Shown: positions 15,769 to 24,783, counted from the stretch's first letter. The stretch is 64,000 nucleotides of DNA from DASRAU01 sp035638075 (GCA_035638075.1 DASRAU010000017.1:1-64000), one strand, 5' to 3'. The notes: generated from the letters alone by a model not told the origin. Made by a program: numbers and translations.

Positions 15769-17472
15769 CTAGAAGTTCTCGAAGGCGAACTGGCCGCCGA
15801 CGAGCGTCCCCTTGATGGCGACGTCGTCGATGCGGTCCTTCGGAATGGCGCGCAGGTCCTCGCCGAGGATCGTCAGGTCCGCCCACATCCCGGGGGCGAT
15901 GCGCCCCTTGTCCTTCTCCTCGTAGGCGGCGTAGGCGGCGGTGGCGGTGTAGGCGGTGATCGCCTCCTCGATGGTCATGTCCTGGTCGGCGTGCCAGCCG
16001 CCCGCGGGCCGGTTCTCGAGGTCCTGCCGCGTCAGGGCGCTGTGCAGGCCGACGAGCGGGCGCTCGGGATCGACGGGGAAGTCCGAGCCTCCGGCGATCG
16101 GGATGCCGGCGTCGAGGACCCAGCGCCAGGCGTACAGGCCGCGGCCGCGCTCCATGCCGACCCGCTCCTCCGCCCACGGCATGTCGCTGGTCGCGTGGCT
16201 CGGCTGCATCGAGGCGATGATCCCGAGGCGCTTGAAGTCGGCGAGATCCTCGCGCCGCACGCACTGCACGTGCTCGATGCGCGGGCGGCGGTCGCCCTTC
16301 GGAACGGCGGCGAGGGCCTTGCCGTACGCGTCCACCACCTCGCGGATGCCGCGGTCGCCGATGGCGTGCGTGCACACCTGGTAGCCGCGCGCCATCGCCT
16401 TCTCGGCACGGCGCTCGATTTCCTCGGGCTGGGTCACGAAGAGGCCGCGGTGCCCCGGCGCGTCGGTGTAGTCGGCGAAGAACACCGCGCCGCGCGAGCC
16501 CATGGCCCCGTCCACCATCAGCTTCACGGCGCGCAGCGTGACGCGGTCACGATAGTTGACGAACGGCTCGGTGGCGATCATCGTGTCGATCGGATCGGGA
16601 TTGGTGCCGTCCCACATGAGATAGACGCGCAGCGGCAGCGCTCCCTCGTCGGCCAGCTCGCGGTAGGCGGCCGCCTGCTCCAGCGAGACGCCGGCGTCGT
16701 GGATCTCCGTCAAGCCCGCGGCGGCGCAGCGCTGCAGCGCCAGGCGGATGCGATCCTTGGTCTCGGCACGCGTCGCCTTCGGCTGCGCCGCCTCGACCAG
16801 CGCCATGGCGTTGTCGATGAAGACGCCGGTCGGGTCGCCTTTCGCGTCGCGCACGATCGACCCGCCGTCGGGATCCTTCGTGTCGCGGGTGATGCCGGCG
16901 GTCTGCATCGCCTTGAGGCTGGCCCACGAGGCGTGTCCGTCCACCCGCCGCAGCAGCACCGGACGGTCGGGAGAGGCGGCGTCGAGCGCAGCATGGGTGG
17001 GGAACTGTTCTCCGGGCCAGAGGTTCTGGTCCCAGCCGCCGCCGGTGATCCAGGCTCCTTCGGGCAACCCGCGCGCCGCGCGCTCGCGCACCGCATGGGC
17101 GATCGCCTCGATGCTGGTCACGCCGCGCACGTCCACCGAAGACAGCCGCTCCCCGAGGCTCGCCACGTGCCCGTGCGCGTCCACGAGGCCGGGGATGACG
17201 AAGGCGCCCTTGAGGTCGATGCGGCGCGTGTCGGAGCCGGCCATCGCCAGGATGTCGTCGTCGGTGCCGACCGCCGCGATCCGTCCGCCGCGGATGGCCA
17301 TGGCGGTCGCCGACGGCCGCGCGGGATCGAGGGTCATGACGATGCCGTGGTGCAGAACGAGGTTCACGGGCTCCTCCGGGCGGACGACTCGGCAGCCGCC
17401 GAGGGCGATGAGCAGCGCGCCGCTCATGAGAAGAGCCGCCGTTCTGCGCCGTTCCGCTCTGTCTTGTCGCAT
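15769..17472 (-). CDS. Amidohydrolase lipoprotein (YtcJ-like, amidohydrolase_3)
   Basis: 567 residues. The signal peptide ends in a lipobox (LIALGGC, Cys27). Metal-site motifs in order: VIPGLVDAHGHV (HxH), the insertion of the amidohydrolase_3 family, VCTHAIGDRGIREVV (His), RIEHVQCV (His) and AGGSDFPVDPERPL (Asp). This is the YtcJ/N-substituted formamide deformylase group, which hydrolyses amide bonds in small molecules. It lies 16 bases after the EamA gene, so it may be co-expressed with the transporter. Confidence 0.9.
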   Translation of the reverse strand: MRQDRAERRRTAALLMSGALLIALGGCRVVRPEEPVNLVLHHGIVMTLDPARPSATAMAIRGGRIAAVGTDDDILAMAGSDTRRIDLKGAFVIPGLVDAHGHVASLGERLSSVDVRGVTSIEAIAHAVRERAARGLPEGAWITGGGWDQNLWPGEQFPTHAALDAASPDRPVLLRRVDGHASWASLKAMQTAGITRDTKDPDGGSIVRDAKGDPTGVFIDNAMALVEAAQPKATRAETKDRIRLALQRCAAAGLTEIHDAGVSLEQAAAYRELADEGALPLRVYLMWDGTNPDPIDTMIATEPFVNYRDRVTLRAVKLMVDGAMGSRGAVFFADYTDAPGHRGLFVTQPEEIERRAEKAMARGYQVCTHAIGDRGIREVVDAYGKALAAVPKGDRRPRIEHVQCVRREDLADFKRLGIIASMQPSHATSDMPWAEERVGMERGRGLYAWRWVLDAGIPIAGGSDFPVDPERPLVGLHSALTRQDLENRPAGGWHADQDMTIEEAITAYTATAAYAAYEEKDKGRIAPGMWADLTILGEDLRAIPKDRIDDVAIKGTLVGGQFAFENF

Positions 17473-17488
17473 GAGGCCGGAGCTTACA

Positions 17489-18340
17489 TCACCCGCGCTC
17501 GGCGATGAGAACGCCGGCGAGGATGAGCGCGCCCCCGGTCACGAAGCGAAGGGTGAGCCGCTCGCCGGTCACGAACGTGGCGAGGAGCGCCGCGAACACC
17601 GGCTGCAGGTACATGAAGACCGCCACCTTCGACGGCTCCAGCCGATCGAGGGCCAGGTAGTAGAGGACGTAGGCGAGCACCGTGGCGCCCACGACGACAT
17701 AGAGCAGCCCCCAGTGTGCGGCGGGGGTCAGCGAGCGCCACTCCTGGCGTCGCGCCGCCGGGGCGGCGACCAGCAGGATGGCGGTGCCCCCGCCGGCGAA
17801 GGCGAGGGCGGTCGTGCGCAGCGGGCCGAGATCGCGCACCACCGGCCGTCCGGCGACCGTGTACGCCGCGAAGGCGATGCCGCCGCACATGGTGATGAGG
17901 TCGCCCCAGAGCGTCGCGCCGCCGGAATCGGCGCCGTGTCCCGCCGCCACCAGCACCACGCCGCCGAACGCGGCGGCGATGCCGGCGGCCTTCCAGCGCG
18001 TCAGGCGCTCCTGCCGGCTGAGGAGCGACATCAGCAGCACGTACAGTGGCAGGAGCGCGATCAGCACGGCGGAGTGCGAGGCGCTCGTCCGCTTCAGCCC
18101 CTCGATGAAGAACACCTGGTTGGCGAAGACGCCGAGCAGTCCCAGGGGCGCCGCCCGCTTCAGCCGCGGCCAGGCGAAGCCGCGCGGCCCGTCGAGCAGC
18201 AGCAGGAAGACGACGAAGACGACGAGCCCGCCGGCGGCGCGGGCCGCGGCGACCGCCAGCGGATCGACCTCCTGCAGGACCCGCTTGGCGATGGTGAAGT
18301 TCATCCCCCAGAGGAGCGTCGCGCCGAGGGCCGCCGCCAT
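17489..18340 (-). CDS. EamA/DMT family transporter
   Basis: 283 residues with about ten hydrophobic segments and the duplicated EamA layout. The first half starts LGATLLWGMNFTIAKRVL; the second repeat starts LWGDLITMCGGIAFAAYTVAGRPV and contains LQPVFAALLATFVTGERLT before the last helix. DMT proteins export small metabolites such as amino acids. It is followed at 16 bases by the amidohydrolase. The length fits the family. Confidence 0.93.
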   Translation of the reverse strand: MAAALGATLLWGMNFTIAKRVLQEVDPLAVAAARAAGGLVVFVVFLLLLDGPRGFAWPRLKRAAPLGLLGVFANQVFFIEGLKRTSASHSAVLIALLPLYVLLMSLLSRQERLTRWKAAGIAAAFGGVVLVAAGHGADSGGATLWGDLITMCGGIAFAAYTVAGRPVVRDLGPLRTTALAFAGGGTAILLVAAPAARRQEWRSLTPAAHWGLLYVVVGATVLAYVLYYLALDRLEPSKVAVFMYLQPVFAALLATFVTGERLTLRFVTGGALILAGVLIAERG

Positions 18341-18363
18341 GCCGGGCGCGGCGCCGCGGTCGT

Positions 18364-20289
18364 TCAGTGCTTCACCTTCGGGAGGGCCTTCTCGATGTCG
18401 AAGTGCGGGTCGTTCTTCGCGTCATGGCAGGTGGCGCAGACCCCCTGGATGATGCAGAAGGAGCACTGATCGGTGATGCCGTAGATGGTGCCCTTCTTCA
18501 TCGACGCCGGGGCTTTCACGTGATCGTCGCCGGGGCCGTGGCACACCTCGCACTGCACCCCGGTCATGTTGACGGTGGTCAGCGGATCGGTGAAGCCGCG
18601 CTTCATCCCGAAGCCGGTCGTATGGCACGGCTGGCAGGTCGTGTCGGTGTTCCGTCCCTGCTTGAGCAGGGTGGCGAAGGCGGCCGCATGCGGCGTGCCG
18701 CTCCACTGGGCGTATTCCTTCTCGTGACAGGGCCGGCACGCGTCGGCGCCGACGTGGACCACGCCCGACTTGAACTTCTCCGTGCGCCGCTTGTTGATCT
18801 GCTCGATGCGCTGCCGCTGCTCGTCGCTGTAGCGGAACAGTTTGTCCATGTCGGGGTGGTCCTGGTGCGCCACCAGCGGCAGCGCCTCCTCGATCGAGAA
18901 GTTCAGGACGAATTTCCCCATGTGGCAGGTGGTGCACACCTTCGAGACGGCGTCCACGTCGAGCGTCTTCCCCTCCGGGTGGCCGCCGCCCTGGCCATGG
19001 CAGACCTCGCACTGCACGTTGACCATGTGCAGCGTCGTCTCGGGATCCTTGAAGCCGCCGGGATCCCCCATGCCGGTGACGTGGCACTTCACGCACTCGG
19101 GGTCCTTGAACTTGTCTCCCTTGGCGAGGCTGTCCCAGGCGATGCTGTGGGGCGTGAGGAGCCAGTCCTTGAACTCGCGCTCGTGGCAGGCGGCGCACAC
19201 GCCGTCGCCGAGCCAGCGTCCCTTCGGCAGCGCCGCGGCGAGCGTCTTCGGGTCGTCGCCCAGGACGACGCGCAGCTGCACCCGCGTGACCTCGGCGCGG
19301 TCGGGCCGATCCCCGCGCTCGCGATACCGGATCAGTCCGTCGCGGTCGATGATGAAGAGATCCGGCGTGCGCGTGGACTGGAAGCGGCCGAAGACCGCCC
19401 GATCGGTGTCGATGAGGACGGGGAAATCGACGTCGTGCGCCTTGAGGAAGGCGCGCATGCCGCCGCCGACGTCGCGCGACGCGACCCCGAGGGCGCGCAC
19501 GCCGCGCGCGCGGAGCTCCCGCAGGACCGGGGAGAGACGCGGCAGGTCACGCTGGCAGTGCGGGCACTCCTGGTCGAAGAAGACCAGCACGTAGGGCTCG
19601 CCGCGCCACGCGGCGGTGTCGAAGGCGCGCCCGTCCAGGTCGCGCCCGGTGAAGACGGGGGCCTTCGGATGGCCGGTGTATTCGATCGACAGCGCCTCCG
19701 CCGCCGGTGCCTCGGAGGTCGGGAGCCGGCGCAGCGCCTCGGCCACCGCGGTCACCCGCTCGCGGAAATACCGACCGGCGAAGCCGTCCAGCCGGTAGCG
19801 CACGAAGCGCTTGCTGTCGAGCAGGATGACGGTCGGCTGATCGCCGACGCCGTACGAGCGCGTGATGTTCCCCGGGTCGCGCAGCGTCGGCAGGGCGTCG
19901 CCGGTCTGCTCGTTGAAGCGCTTGATGTCGTCCATGCTGGCGTCGGCGATGCCGAGGAACACCGTCGGCGCCATGGACGGATCGGAGCGGAAGCCCTTGA
20001 ACACCCCCGCCAGCTCGCGCGTGAACGGGGCGCCGGGGCGGTAGAAGAGAATGGCGACCGGCTTGTCCTTCAGGTTCCGGAGCGGCAGCCAGCCGCCGAC
20101 GGGGGGCTCGCCGACGAAGTCGGGGGCGGGGCGCCCGACCATGGGATGGCCGGTCCCTTCCTGCTCGCCGACGGCAGGACGGCCGGCATCGCCGCCGCAG
20201 CCGGCCAGCGCGCCGATGCAGAGGAGCCATCCGGCGAGGAGAAGGGAAGTCCATCCGGAGCGGGAGGGGTGACCGGGCGCGCTTGTCAT
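18364..20289 (-). CDS. Redoxin / thioredoxin / octahaem cytochrome c fusion lipoprotein
   Basis: 641 residues from ATG 20289. Lipobox GALAGC (Cys31). Residues 45-190 form a redoxin-like domain without the active-site Cys pair (RPGAPFTREL at that place). Residues 205-345 are a second thioredoxin-like domain with CPHC at 242-245. Residues 360-641 hold eight CxxCH haem-binding motifs at 365, 399, 427, 452, 518, 552, 580 and 618. These fall into two matching tetrahaem halves (CxxCHExE...W..TPH, CxxCHxTGxG, CEVCHG, CxxCH), which resembles an internal duplication of a cytochrome c554-like module. It should sit outside the cytoplasmic membrane and combine thiol and electron transfer. Divergent from the Rieske gene. 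Confidence 0.88.
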   Translation of the reverse strand: MTSAPGHPSRSGWTSLLLAGWLLCIGALAGCGGDAGRPAVGEQEGTGHPMVGRPAPDFVGEPPVGGWLPLRNLKDKPVAILFYRPGAPFTRELAGVFKGFRSDPSMAPTVFLGIADASMDDIKRFNEQTGDALPTLRDPGNITRSYGVGDQPTVILLDSKRFVRYRLDGFAGRYFRERVTAVAEALRRLPTSEAPAAEALSIEYTGHPKAPVFTGRDLDGRAFDTAAWRGEPYVLVFFDQECPHCQRDLPRLSPVLRELRARGVRALGVASRDVGGGMRAFLKAHDVDFPVLIDTDRAVFGRFQSTRTPDLFIIDRDGLIRYRERGDRPDRAEVTRVQLRVVLGDDPKTLAAALPKGRWLGDGVCAACHEREFKDWLLTPHSIAWDSLAKGDKFKDPECVKCHVTGMGDPGGFKDPETTLHMVNVQCEVCHGQGGGHPEGKTLDVDAVSKVCTTCHMGKFVLNFSIEEALPLVAHQDHPDMDKLFRYSDEQRQRIEQINKRRTEKFKSGVVHVGADACRPCHEKEYAQWSGTPHAAAFATLLKQGRNTDTTCQPCHTTGFGMKRGFTDPLTTVNMTGVQCEVCHGPGDDHVKAPASMKKGTIYGITDQCSFCIIQGVCATCHDAKNDPHFDIEKALPKVKH

Positions 20290-20379
20290 GAAAGGACTGG
20301 GGTCCTGCCGGCGGTCCTGCCGCGGGGAGGGCTGTCGTCCGGGACCATCCACGGAAGGCTTCTCCGCCGCGGGCCGGGG

Positions 20380-20385
20380 AGTATA
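20380..20385 (-). promoter_or_regulatory. -10 hexamer TATACT in front of the multihaem gene
   Basis: On the minus strand TATACT stands 90 bases before the ATG at 20289, inside the 143-bp divergent region shared with the Rieske gene. No matching -35 was seen; tentative. Confidence 0.3.
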
Positions 20386-20432
20386 GGCTAGGTTCTCGCG
20401 GACTCCCAAGGTCCGCCCTGGGGGACGAGGAC

Positions 20433-20750
20433 ATGCCGGAGAGCTTCAGGGTGCTGAGCGCCGCCGACCTGCCGGAAGGCCAGGCGAAGGTGGTCGAGGT
20501 CAACGGTCGCTCCATCGCCGTTTACAACGCCGGGGGGACGATCCACGCCTTCAATTCCTTCTGCGCGCATCGCGGCGGCCCGCTCGCAGAAGGCATCTTC
20601 GATCGCGAAAGCGTCGTCTGCCCCTGGCATGGGTTCCGATTCTCCCTGCGCGACGGCGGGTGCAGCACCAACCCGATCCTGCGGATGCAGTGCTATTCGG
20701 CCCGGGTGGAGGGGAACGACATCTTCGTGGAGTTCGATCCCGTCCCCTGA
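20433..20750 (+). CDS. Rieske [2Fe-2S] protein, small ferredoxin type
   Basis: 105 residues, no signal peptide. The cluster ligands are Cys44-x-His46 (SFCAHRGGPL) and Cys63-x2-His66 (VVCPWHGFRF), the NirD/BphF-like layout. Two extra Cys are at CSTNPILRMQC. It would carry electrons in the cytoplasm to an oxygenase or reductase not encoded here. A GACGAGGAC stretch precedes the ATG. It is divergent from the multihaem gene; whether they share a pathway is unknown. Confidence 0.92.
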   Translation: MPESFRVLSAADLPEGQAKVVEVNGRSIAVYNAGGTIHAFNSFCAHRGGPLAEGIFDRESVVCPWHGFRFSLRDGGCSTNPILRMQCYSARVEGNDIFVEFDPVP

Positions 20751-20811
20751 AGCGGGAGCCGCAGCCACCGCCTCAGAGGGAACAGGAATGGACGGGTGGG
20801 GGCTCGAACCC

Positions 20812-20817
20812 TATAAT
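20812..20817 (+). promoter_or_regulatory. -10 hexamer TATAAT for the gene at 20843
   Basis: A perfect TATAAT with the start codon 25 bases downstream and a GGGAGGG ribosome-binding site in between. -35 region is not recognisable. Confidence 0.45.
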
Positions 20818-20842
20818 CGGCGGCGCTTTCGGGAGGGTTCGA

Positions 20843-21457
20843 GTGGATCGCAGGGTGGTGGTTTCCAGGGCGGGAAGGTCGATGGCCGGGGTTGGGCCGG
20901 TGGTGGCGGCGCTGCTCGTCGGCTGCGGCTCGATCGGGGTGGCGCGGGCGGAGATTCTTTACAACCCGCAGGGGTGGAAATTCCCGAACATCGTCACGGC
21001 GGCCAAGGAAGCGATCCACGTCAGCGACCGGACGAGCGAGATCCCGGGCAAGGAAACCCTCAACAAGGGCTACCGGCGGACCAACGGCACCCGCGTCATG
21101 ACCTACGAGATCGAGGGGAAGATCTTCGGCGTGGACATCGACGAGGACGGCAAGGCGCCGTTCGAGTACGGCATCATGGACGCCGACGGCGACGGCAAGT
21201 TCGAGACGAAGATCGTCTACGCCAAGGGGAACAAGGATCACTTCTACGTCCCCGCCTGGGTCATCGATCACTACTTCAAGATGCATCCCGAGGTGCAGCG
21301 CGGCCCGGGCGGGAATCCGGCGATGCCGAACCTCAACGCCGCGGCCGCGCCGCCGTCCACTCCCCAGGCTCCGCCGGGCAAGAAGGGGGCGGCTCCACCC
21401 TCGAAGAAGAAGGCCCCGCCGCCCGCGACGTCACCCACCGAGCTCGCCAACCCTTAA
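20843..21457 (+). CDS. Secreted protein with Asp-rich calcium-loop-like motif (unknown)
   Basis: About 204 residues from GTG 20843, chosen because GGGAGGG lies six bases upstream. Signal sequence ends near VARAEILYNPQGW. The middle has GKIFGVDIDEDGKAPFEYGIMD followed by ADGDGKFETK; DADGDG is similar to EF-hand or thrombospondin type-3 calcium loops. The C-terminal 50 residues are Pro/Ala/Lys-rich. No family recognised. It is convergent with the ASPIC/UnbV gene. Confidence 0.72.
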   Translation: MDRRVVVSRAGRSMAGVGPVVAALLVGCGSIGVARAEILYNPQGWKFPNIVTAAKEAIHVSDRTSEIPGKETLNKGYRRTNGTRVMTYEIEGKIFGVDIDEDGKAPFEYGIMDADGDGKFETKIVYAKGNKDHFYVPAWVIDHYFKMHPEVQRGPGGNPAMPNLNAAAAPPSTPQAPPGKKGAAPPSKKKAPPPATSPTELANP

Positions 21458-21499
21458 ACCCGGGCGCGGTGCTCCGGTGCGCTGACGCGTGCCGGCGCT

Positions 21500-23281
21500 T
21501 CAGCGTGACGCAGCCGGCTCCGCGACGCTGTGATAGCGGCCGGGCGCGAGATCCTTGAGCGTCTGGGTGCGGCCGGACGGCCAGCGGATATCGGCCTGCA
21601 CGGTCCCCGTCGTGATCCCGAGTCCGAAGAGAAGCCGCGTGTCGCCGGACGAGTTGTGCGACGAGCCGGCGTGCACCTCCTCCACCTGGCGCAGGCCGGC
21701 GGTGGTCACGGTCACCTTCGCGCCGAGGGCGGCGCGATTCTTCCGGCCGCCCTGCAGCCGGAAGCCGATCCAGCGGCCGCGCGGGCCATCGTTGCGCAGG
21801 AGGCTCGGCGTCTCGTCCATGTTGTTGACGACGATGTCGGGGTCGCCGTCGTTGTCGAGATCGCCGACCGCGGAGCCGCGGGCGCTGTGCTTCTCGGCGA
21901 AGCCCGGCCCGGCCTGTGCGGTGATGTCGCGGAAGCGTCCGTCCCCCTGGTTCCAGAAGAGCTGGTTCGCCTGCGCCCAGGTGGTCCCGAGATTGATCGC
22001 GTCGATGCCCGGGTAGACGTGCCCGTTCGCCTCGAAGAGATCCTTGCGGCCGTCGCCGTCGACGTCGATGAAATGCACCCCCCAGCCGAGCGACGGCATG
22101 GTGGCCGGTCCGACTCCCGAGTCGAGCGCGACGTCGAGGAACAGCAGCCCGCCTTCGTTGTGGTAGACCGTCGTGTAGTCGTGCGAGAAGTTGGTGGTGA
22201 CGAGATCGATGCGCCCGTCGTTGTCGTAGTCGCCGGCGTCCACGCCCATCGACGCCTGGGCCCGACCGTCCTCGCTGTAGGCGATGCCGGAGGTCGTCCC
22301 GATGTCCTGGAAGCGGCCGTGGTCGTTGCGGAACAGGCTGTTGGGCGTCGAGTCCGTGGCGAGGAAGAGATCGAGATCTCCGTCGTCGTCGAGATCGGTC
22401 CACACCGCTCCCAGCCCGTAGCCCGGGAACGCCGGCACCATGCCGGCCGTGGCAGTCACGTCCTGGAAGCGCCCGCCGAGATTGCGGAAGAGGCGCCCCG
22501 ACTGCGGCTTGAGGCCGCGCGGGCCGCACATCACGGGGTGGCCGCGGTACATGCAGTTCGGCCCGGACCCGGTCTTCGGCAAAGGCGGGCTGTTCTGGTC
22601 GTAGTCGACGTAGTGGGAGATGTAGAGATCGATCCAGCCGTCGCCATCGTAGTCGGCGAAGGCGGCGGCCGTGCTCCAGCCGCGGCCGCCAGCGAGCCCC
22701 GCCGCGGCGGTGACGTCGGTGAAGCGCAAAGGCGCCGTCTGCTTCAGGAGCCAGTACCGGCCGAAGCCGGTGACGAGGAGATCGATGCGGCCGTCGGCGT
22801 CGTAGTCGGCGGCGGCGCAGCCCTGCGCCCAGAAACCCGCGAGCGCCGTCCCCAGTCCCTCGCTGCGGTCTTCATACGTCCCGTCGCCACGCGCCCGGTA
22901 GAGGGCGGAGCGGGCCGTCCCGCCTTTCTCCGGCTGGCCGTTGGGAAGGAAGATGTCGAGCCAGCCGTCGTCGTCGAAATCGGCCAGGCAGACGCCGTTG
23001 CCGACCGTCTCGTTGATGGTGTTCTTCTCGGGGCTGCCGCTGCGGTTGAGGAGGGTCAGCCCGGCCTCCTTTGCCGCGTTGACGAAGCGGACGGCGCCGG
23101 GTCCCGGCGCGGCGGCCGTCGCGGGTGTCGCCGTCGGCGCGCCCGGTTTCGCCGCGGGGGGCGTCTCTCCCATCCCCTGGCCGCGCGTGGTCGACGCCGC
23201 CGCGAGGAGCCCGAGGGCCAGGACGATGGCGGCCGGCACGCCACGCCGCAGCCGCGGCGCCACGGGGCGTCCGCCCGGCAT
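21500..23281 (-). CDS. CRTAC1-like protein with FG-GAP repeats and ASPIC/UnbV domain
   Basis: About 593 residues. Signal peptide, then about seven FG-GAP/VCBS-type blades, each with a calcium-binding DxDxDGxxD loop (ADFDDDGWLDIF, ADYDADGRIDLLV, ADYDGDGWIDLY, TDLDDDGDLDLF, GDYDNDGRIDLV, IDVDGDGRKDLF, GDLDNDGDPDIVV). The C-terminus has the ASPIC/UnbV domain (LGAKVTVTTAGLRQVEEV, then DIRWPSGRTQTL). Such proteins form secreted beta-propellers. ATG 23281 has an AAAGG site; TTG 23299 is also possible and would overlap the TPR gene upstream. The pair is co-transcribed. Confidence 0.9.
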   Translation of the reverse strand: MPGGRPVAPRLRRGVPAAIVLALGLLAAASTTRGQGMGETPPAAKPGAPTATPATAAAPGPGAVRFVNAAKEAGLTLLNRSGSPEKNTINETVGNGVCLADFDDDGWLDIFLPNGQPEKGGTARSALYRARGDGTYEDRSEGLGTALAGFWAQGCAAADYDADGRIDLLVTGFGRYWLLKQTAPLRFTDVTAAAGLAGGRGWSTAAAFADYDGDGWIDLYISHYVDYDQNSPPLPKTGSGPNCMYRGHPVMCGPRGLKPQSGRLFRNLGGRFQDVTATAGMVPAFPGYGLGAVWTDLDDDGDLDLFLATDSTPNSLFRNDHGRFQDIGTTSGIAYSEDGRAQASMGVDAGDYDNDGRIDLVTTNFSHDYTTVYHNEGGLLFLDVALDSGVGPATMPSLGWGVHFIDVDGDGRKDLFEANGHVYPGIDAINLGTTWAQANQLFWNQGDGRFRDITAQAGPGFAEKHSARGSAVGDLDNDGDPDIVVNNMDETPSLLRNDGPRGRWIGFRLQGGRKNRAALGAKVTVTTAGLRQVEEVHAGSSHNSSGDTRLLFGLGITTGTVQADIRWPSGRTQTLKDLAPGRYHSVAEPAASR

Positions 23282-23291
23282 GACCTTTCGC

Positions 23292-24434
23292 TCAGTCAAG
23301 GGTGGAGGTGCCGCTGACCCGGCTGCCGCGCAGCCGCTCGAGCATCTGGGCGTGGAGCGCGAATTCGGCCTGCGCCTCTGCGCGCCGGCCGGCGCGCTGG
23401 AAGGCCTGTCCCAGCGCGTAGTGCGCCTTCGGATTGATGGGGTCGAGCTCCAGCGATTTGCGCAGGTTGTCGATGGCCGGATCGAGGTGACCGTCGTCGG
23501 CGTCCATCGTCCCCAGATAGAAATAAGGATACGGGTCGGACGGGGAGAGGTCGTGCCCGGACTCGAACGCGGCGCGCGCTTCGTCGCGGCGCCCCATCAG
23601 GAGATACGTCTTCCCCAGCTCGAGGAAGGTGGTCGCGCGCTTCGGATCGAGCTCCAGCGCTTTCTTGTACGCCGCGACCGCGCCGTCGTAGTCGAGCGAC
23701 TCGCGCGCCTGGCGCGCGCGCTCGGCGGGGATGGCGGCATCGTTGAGCCGTTTGGCGCCGTCCTCGAGAAGCGCCGTCCCTTCCTCGGCGTGGCCGTAGG
23801 CCAAGAGCGCCCGGGCGTGCGTGACCAGGAGATCGGCGTCATCGGGGGCGAGCTTCAGCGCCTCGCGCTGCTGCGCGAGCCCGTCTTCGGTTTTCCCGTT
23901 GTGGAACGACACCTCGGCGAGGTTCCTGTACGCGCGCGCGTCGCCGCGGCCATTGGAGGTGGCGCGCCGCAGGCGATCTTCCGCCTGCTCCCACTGGCCG
24001 GTGCGCAGGTAGTACATGCCGAGCTCGGTGAGAGTCAGCGTGTCGTCCGGAACGATCTGCAGCTCCTTCTCGAACTGGTTCACCGCCGGTCCGAACTTCC
24101 CGGAGCGCGCCAGGATGATCCCCATGGCGCGGTGCACGCCGGTGCGCCGCGGCTCCGCCTGCGCCAGCTGGCGCAGCATGCCCAGCGCCTCCTCCTCCCG
24201 TCCGGGAAGGGCGCCCACGAGCGAGGCCTTGGCCAGCCGCGCGTCGAAGAGCGCCGGCTGCTTCGCGAGCACGGCGTCCACCCTCTGCATCGCCTGGTCG
24301 GCGTGGCCGGTGTCCTGGAGCCGGCGCGCCTCCGCGAGCTCACGCGCCGGATCGGCGCGGCACCCGGTGACGATCATGAAGGCGGCGCACAGGACGGCGG
24401 CGGGCGCGCGCCCACGCAAGGCGGGAAGGGGCAT
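23292..24434 (-). CDS. TPR lipoprotein
   Basis: 380 residues. Lipobox IVTGC near residue 25, then at least eight TPR units, for instance MGIILARSGKFGPAVNQFEKEL, LTELGMYYLRTGQWEQAEDRL, FLELGKTYLLMGRRDEARAAF and HYALGQAFQRAGRRAEAQAEF. It would be an outer-surface or periplasmic scaffold. It runs directly into the ASPIC/UnbV gene, a recurrent gene pair in such genomes (recalled association). Confidence 0.88.
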   Translation of the reverse strand: MPLPALRGRAPAAVLCAAFMIVTGCRADPARELAEARRLQDTGHADQAMQRVDAVLAKQPALFDARLAKASLVGALPGREEEALGMLRQLAQAEPRRTGVHRAMGIILARSGKFGPAVNQFEKELQIVPDDTLTLTELGMYYLRTGQWEQAEDRLRRATSNGRGDARAYRNLAEVSFHNGKTEDGLAQQREALKLAPDDADLLVTHARALLAYGHAEEGTALLEDGAKRLNDAAIPAERARQARESLDYDGAVAAYKKALELDPKRATTFLELGKTYLLMGRRDEARAAFESGHDLSPSDPYPYFYLGTMDADDGHLDPAIDNLRKSLELDPINPKAHYALGQAFQRAGRRAEAQAEFALHAQMLERLRGSRVSGTSTLD

Positions 24435-24452
24435 AAAGAGGCATCGTAAACG

Positions 24453-24480
24453 AAAACCCCCGGGGGGGCACCCCGGGGGT
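24453..24480 (-). terminator. Rho-independent terminator after cspA
   Basis: A perfect 10-bp stem (ACCCCCGGGG / CCCCGGGGGT) with a five-base loop, followed on the minus strand by TTTTCGTTT. It stands 34 bases after the cspA stop. Confidence 0.88.
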
Positions 24481-24513
24481 CGTGTGTGGTCCTCGTCGTG
24501 CGAGGAGGGAGGT

Positions 24514-24714
24514 TCAGACCTTCGAGACGTTGGCCGCCTGAAGACCCTTCGGTCCCTGAGTCACTTCGAACTGGACCGACTGGCCCTCGTCGAGGGTCTT
24601 GTAGCCGTCACCCGAGATGGCGGAGAAATGGACGAAGATGTCCGTTCCGTCCTCCTGCTGGATGAACCCGTAACCCTTGCTGTTGTTGAACCACTTCACT
24701 TTACCTGTAGGCAC
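24514..24714 (-). CDS. cspA: Cold-shock protein, CspA family
   Basis: 66 residues, one cold-shock domain. RNP1 is KGYGFIQ and RNP2 is DIFVHFSAI. It binds single-stranded RNA and DNA and melts RNA hairpins. GTG start with a strong AAAGGAGAGGGG site. It has its own terminator. The only convincing promoter upstream is at 24872-24900, and a second intrinsic terminator lies between that promoter and the gene, so expression may need read-through (see findings). Which Csp paralogue this is cannot be told. Confidence 0.96.
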   Translation of the reverse strand: MPTGKVKWFNNSKGYGFIQQEDGTDIFVHFSAISGDGYKTLDEGQSVQFEVTQGPKGLQAANVSKV

Positions 24715-24783
24715 TGAACCCCTCTCCTTTCGTTAACAACGCGGCGATGGTACGCGCGCGCCGCCCGCGCTCATTCGTCGAGC

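Noticed and set aside
19995..20035. Possible selenocysteine site in the first redoxin domain
   Set aside because: The place of the active Cys reads GAPFT with no UGA; the domain simply lacks the residue.
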